In this document: piece by piece, positions 5,788 to 6,652 of the stretch
Layout: every line of letters starts with the position of its first letter
Numbering within the stretch: position 1 is the stretch's first letter
NCBI GenBank assembly: GCA_002293265.1
Contig: DBCW01000139.1
Coordinates: 15,751 to 22,402 of the forward strand
From: Eggerthellales bacterium UBA948
GTDB lineage: Bacteria; Actinomycetota; Coriobacteriia; Coriobacteriales; UBA8131
Reading direction: 5' to 3'
Length of the DNA stretch: 6,652 nucleotides
Translations under genes and position numbers: made by a program
Notes under the pieces: generated by a model
What the model was told of the DNA's origin: nothing
Database searches by the model: none
Seen by the model: only the letters and a program-made list of their open reading frames with translations

Positions 5788-6652
5788 TTAATCGTTTGGA
5801 TCTACTTTATCAATAGTCACATCCGCACCAAAAGTGGCGGACAAGATGCTTTCGAAAGAAAGTGTCTCTTGCCGGGGTGGTGGCTGTGTGTCTTGCCGGT
5901 CTGTGTTATCTTCGGTGCCGGCTTGTGCGATGTTGGTCTGTGTGATGTCTTGCGTGCTGCCGTTATCGTAATCTTCGTAAGTGGATGCATAGCTGTCGTA
6001 ATAGATGTCTTCATTTGATGGTGGAGGTGGCGTTGGTGTAGTGTCTGTTGTTCCCAACATGTATGTTAACGGCAATGAGTTGCCGTTTAGCTTTTCGACT
6101 ACCGCTTTAACCAGATCGAGGTTTTCCGGTCGCTCAAGATTTTTCTTTTCGAAAGTGGCTTTTCTGGGTAGCTCGATCAACAAGCCGTCAGTCTTTGGGT
6201 CTAAATGTGCACTTGATCCACCAAGTGATGAGGCAACAGCAAACTTCTTTTGCGCTTGTAGCTCTTTGATCACGCCTACCCATAAACGATGGGCTCCACC
6301 GGCGTCCAACGCGGACTGTTCTTGTTGCTCAACAGCTGTTTTGCCAATACTTTCTGCCTGCTCGTCTTGAGCAATGACTGATGGTTCAAACGCGTGATTT
6401 TTGGGCGACATCTGTTGGTTGTCCTGTTGGCGCTCGGTTAAATCATTCGGCTCCGAGCTTTTCTCTCTGTTCATGATGGCAGGAGGTGTTTGAGAGGTGG
6501 TCACTTCTGCAGTGGTCTTAGGCTCTCGGTTAGCCTTTCCGCTCAGGATGGTAGGGGGTGTTTGGACAAGCGTGCCTTGCTCCAATGTGGCTATCCTGGC
6601 TGCCAGCGATTCCAGCGTGAGGTCGCTTTCAGGACGAGCTATGCGAGTAAAG
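5788..6652 (-). CDS. dnaX: DNA polymerase III gamma/tau subunit, C-terminal part (5' end beyond the window)
   Basis: The visible part is the last 287 residues. DnaX is the ATPase subunit of the clamp loader, which opens and loads the sliding clamp and ties the replisome together. The AAA+ domains lie beyond the right edge. Entry is in the collar domain end, ARPESDLTLESLAARIATLE, typical of DnaX. Then come a disordered Thr/Glu/Gln-rich linker, a folded domain (about residues 122-200 of this fragment, beginning RLWVGVIKELQAQKKFAVASSLGG and running through VKAVVEKLNG), an acidic Pro- and Tyr-containing linker (PPPPSNEDIYYDSY), and a C-terminal peptide SFESILSATFGADVTIDKVD. Such a terminal peptide recurs in actinobacterial DnaX as I recall it; a role in contacting the polymerase is inference. 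The frame stays open from the edge to the TAA at 5788, so the ATG/TTG-based start at 6585 is not real. No frameshift signal for a short gamma form is convincing here. It is first in the order with ybaB and recR. Confidence 0.95.
   Translation of the reverse strand, partial: FTRIARPESDLTLESLAARIATLEQGTLVQTPPTILSGKANREPKTTAEVTTSQTPPAIMNREKSSEPNDLTERQQDNQQMSPKNHAFEPSVIAQDEQAESIGKTAVEQQEQSALDAGGAHRLWVGVIKELQAQKKFAVASSLGGSSAHLDPKTDGLLIELPRKATFEKKNLERPENLDLVKAVVEKLNGNSLPLTYMLGTTDTTPTPPPPSNEDIYYDSYASTYEDYDNGSTQDITQTNIAQAGTEDNTDRQDTQPPPRQETLSFESILSATFGADVTIDKVDPND
6471..6564 (-). repeat. Imperfect 72-bp-period duplication in the dnaX linker
   Basis: Two 22-nt copies, at 6564-6543 and 6492-6471 on the minus strand, match at 19 of 22 positions and encode QTPPTIL and QTPPAIM. 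They are 72 bp (24 codons) apart, in frame, and each is followed within a few residues by a basic patch and EP (REPK, SEPN). This looks like an old in-frame duplication in a disordered linker. Confidence 0.6.

Noticed and set aside
6120..6165. A-rich stretch in dnaX (minus strand, codons for FEKKNLE) as a possible -1 frameshift site making a short gamma form.
   Set aside because: In the reading frame the bases do not form an X XXY YYZ heptamer, and the position is well after where gamma forms usually end.

Overview
The window most likely comes from a bacterium of the Actinomycetota, probably class Coriobacteriia. The RecR, YbaB and DnaX C-terminal sequences read like members of that class (RecR with EKTGEFSGLYHVLGG and GLPVGGDLE; YbaB with DPEDVEMLQDLIVAA; a DnaX tail ending in an FGADV-type peptide). 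This placement rests on remembered family sequences and was not checked by search. Base composition is moderate. No mobile element, tRNA, rRNA or CRISPR array is visible.

Layout from left to right. (1) A minus-strand pair, 1-2924: a bactofilin gene (2924-1386), then 27 nt downstream a gene of unknown function (1358 to beyond the left edge). The unknown protein is proline-rich and its visible 3' part is five tandem 35-41-residue repeats. (2) A 233-nt divergent intergenic region, 2925-3157, with a reasonable minus-strand promoter, a perfect 8-bp inverted repeat across its -35 box, a second 6-bp inverted repeat on the other side, and a start-proximal AT-rich stretch for the plus-strand gene. (3) A plus-strand type I signal peptidase gene (3158-4786) whose normal-sized C-terminal enzyme follows a roughly 374-residue low-complexity extension predicted to be cytosolic. 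(4) A 39-nt convergent gap with a hairpin, then the minus-strand housekeeping cluster recR (5422-4826), ybaB (5730-5428) and the 3' part of dnaX (beyond the right edge to 5788), transcribed in the order dnaX-ybaB-recR.

The right half is the familiar replication/repair cluster: DnaX is the clamp-loader subunit, YbaB a nucleoid-associated protein, RecR a recombinational repair protein. The left half is less ordinary. A cytoskeletal bactofilin, a repeat protein and a signal peptidase sit around one regulatory region, and all three carry very long Pro/Glu/Ala/Thr/Ser-rich segments expected to be disordered. A working idea, purely inferential, is an envelope or secretion module in which the bactofilin polymer organises the signal peptidase through these tails. 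Nothing in the sequence proves it.
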